Positions 36,472 to 37,922 of a stretch of 37,922 nt of DNA are shown here, one piece after another (positions within the stretch are counted from its first letter, which is position 1; each line of letters opens with the position of its first letter). The DNA lies in the NCBI GenBank assembly GCA_947454005.1, contig CANGMH010000006.1:1-37922 (forward strand), read 5' to 3'. The notes under the pieces were generated by a model. It saw only the letters and a program-made list of their open reading frames with translations. It searched no databases and was not told where the DNA came from. This DNA comes from Verrucomicrobiota bacterium (GTDB lineage: Bacteria; Verrucomicrobiota; Verrucomicrobiia; Limisphaerales; UBA9464). Position numbers and translations under genes: made by a program.

Positions 36472-37100
36472 AGGATGCTGCGCTTCACATAGATCGAGTC
36501 GCCGGGGTACATCGGCAGATCGAGCTTGGGATCACTCAAGGCCTTCTTGACGTTGATGAACACCTGTTGCCGGTTCGCTCGGGTGACGATGACCGAGGTG
36601 CGGTCCGCATATTCCGTAAAACCCCCGGCTGCGTTGATCGCTTTGGTGACCGTCATGTCTCCGAGATATGCGATCGGACCGGCAGATCGGACTTCACCAC
36701 CAACGGAGATAGACAGGCTCAACCGTTCGATGATGACCGACATCCGGCGGTAGATGCGGCGTTGATTGACGTAGATGTCCTGGATCTCTTTCTCGATGTC
36801 GGTCCGCTTTTTCCCGAGCAAGTTGATCTCGACTCCCTTGGGCAAGGTCAACTTCCCGTCTTCCGGGACCTGCTGCTCGGTGGGCAATGTCGCATCCGGG
36901 ATATCGCTGATGACGATCCGGATCTTATCGCCGGCACGCAGCAGATCCGGGCCGAGCGCATTCGGTTCAGAGGCCGTTGACGGGACCGGGGCAGAAGCAG
37001 CGGCACCTCCGGTGGTCTCACAGCCGGTGACGAGAACGGCCAGCATCAAGCCAAGCACCAGCAGGCCGGTCTGGGAAACTTTCGATAAGGACCACTTCAT
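36468..37100 (-). CDS. Outer-membrane polysaccharide export (OPX/Wza-like) lipoprotein
   Basis: Lipobox-like 'LMLAVLVTGCETT'; 'LLRAGDKIRIVISDIPDATLPTEQQVPEDGKLTLPKGVEINLLGKKRTDIEKEIQDIYV' and 'ISVGGEVRSAGPIAYLGDMTVTKAINAAGGFTEYADRTSVIVTR'. Confidence 0.93.
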   Translation of the reverse strand: MKWSLSKVSQTGLLVLGLMLAVLVTGCETTGGAAASAPVPSTASEPNALGPDLLRAGDKIRIVISDIPDATLPTEQQVPEDGKLTLPKGVEINLLGKKRTDIEKEIQDIYVNQRRIYRRMSVIIERLSLSISVGGEVRSAGPIAYLGDMTVTKAINAAGGFTEYADRTSVIVTRANRQQVFINVKKALSDPKLDLPMYPGDSIYVKRSIL

Positions 37101-37133
37101 GGACGGTGACATGGGATTCGGTTGCGATGACGC

Positions 37134-37922
37134 TCAGAACTTTTGCTTCAGATCCAGACCGGCTTTACCGGTGGAGGATTTGCCTTCCCCGGGCTTCTTT
37201 TCACCGGCAGGACGGCTGTCGTCGCTCTTGGAGTAGTAATCGTAGTAGTAACCGCTGTAGTAATAGTAGTAGCTGTCCTGCGAGATGTTGATGTTGTTGA
37301 GCACGACACCCAACAGCTTGCCGCCGACCTTCTCCACCATCTGCTTGGCGCGCAGCGTCATCTGCTGCGGATATTTGCGGTACTGGACCACCAGGACGGC
37401 CATGTCCACTTCGCTCGCGAGGATCGAGGCGTCGCTCACACCCATGATGGGAGGCGAATCGAAGAACACGAAGTCGTAACGGCTCTTCGCCTCGTCGATG
37501 AACGCCCTCATCGCCGAGGAGTTCAAGATGCCCATCGAACTGCTCGGAAGCTTGCCGCTGGCCATGAAATCCATGCCCGGCTGCGTTGTCGTCTGGATGA
37601 CCTCTTCGAGCTTGTTCTGCTTCAGGAGGTAGTTCGTGAGCCCCATGTTGTTGGGCACGCCGAGGATCTTATGGAGGCTGGGACGTCGAAGATCGGAGTC
37701 GACGATCAACACCCGGCTCCCTTGCTGCGCGAAGATGGTCGCAAGGTTGAAGATCGTCGTCGATTTGCCCTCACCGGCACCACCGCTGACCACGGTCATC
37801 GTCCGCAGATTTGGATCTTTCCGCGAGAACAGGATGTTTGTGCGCAAGACACGATAGGCCTCCGCATGCGGGCTCTCGGGACCTTCGTTGATCAAGGCGC
37901 CGACGTTCTGCGGGATGACGCC
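37134..37922 (-). CDS. CpsD/CapB-like bacterial tyrosine kinase (BY-kinase), N-terminus beyond right edge
   Basis: Walker A 'VVSGGAGEGKSTTIFNLA', Walker A' 'VLIVDSDLRRPSLHKILG', Walker B 'YDFVFFDSPPIMGVSDASIL', C-terminal 'YYYYYSGYYYDYYS'; frame stays open to 37922. Confidence 0.95.
   Translation of the reverse strand, partial: GVIPQNVGALINEGPESPHAEAYRVLRTNILFSRKDPNLRTMTVVSGGAGEGKSTTIFNLATIFAQQGSRVLIVDSDLRRPSLHKILGVPNNMGLTNYLLKQNKLEEVIQTTTQPGMDFMASGKLPSSSMGILNSSAMRAFIDEAKSRYDFVFFDSPPIMGVSDASILASEVDMAVLVVQYRKYPQQMTLRAKQMVEKVGGKLLGVVLNNINISQDSYYYYYSGYYYDYYSKSDDSRPAGEKKPGEGKSSTGKAGLDLKQKF

Noticed and set aside
37893-37895. TTG at 37895 as the true start of the BY-kinase
   Set aside because: The frame continues upstream as GVIPQNVGA to the window edge; the gene is truncated by the window, so this is likely an internal codon.
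1-37922. Search by eye for CRISPR arrays, tRNA/rRNA genes, transposases or integrases
   Set aside because: No regular repeat-spacer pattern, no tRNA cloverleaf recognised with confidence and no transposase/integrase-like ORF found; small RNA genes could have been missed without tools.

Overview
High-GC bacterial chromosomal segment. The combination of PSCyt1/DUF1549/DUF1553 + DUF1501 gene pairs, PPC-domain proteins and an ECF sigma factor with a long C-terminal extension suggests Verrucomicrobia/Planctomycetes (PVC group); this is an inference from protein families, not a database result. Main contents, left to right: (i) a very large secreted protein with P-domain-like and Ig/cadherin-like modules (minus strand, runs off the left edge); (ii) a sugar-polymer locus with GT4 glycosyltransferases, an M20 hydrolase and a flippase; (iii) two tandem DUF1501 + PSCyt/DUF1549/DUF1553 pairs and a PPC-domain protein, divergent from an ECF sigma-factor gene whose C-terminal half is split by a +1 frame change and an in-frame TAG; (iv) a histidine kinase/response regulator pair followed by an unusual TPR/coiled-coil/SLBB protein, surrounded by structured repeats and a shared 22-bp motif; (v) a fatty acid desaturase and a YgfZ/GcvT-like protein; (vi) an exopolysaccharide locus with four glycosyltransferases (two are head-to-head paralogs), a small FHA-TM protein, an OPX-type export lipoprotein and a BY-kinase (runs off the right edge). 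No tRNA, rRNA or CRISPR array was recognised. The observations most worth checking are the split sigma-factor fusion, the heptamer-based inverted repeat between the kinase and regulator genes, the intergenic inverted repeat with compensatory stem changes, and the 22-bp motif shared by the kinase and SLBB genes. All calls were made by eye from the sequence and supplied ORFs.
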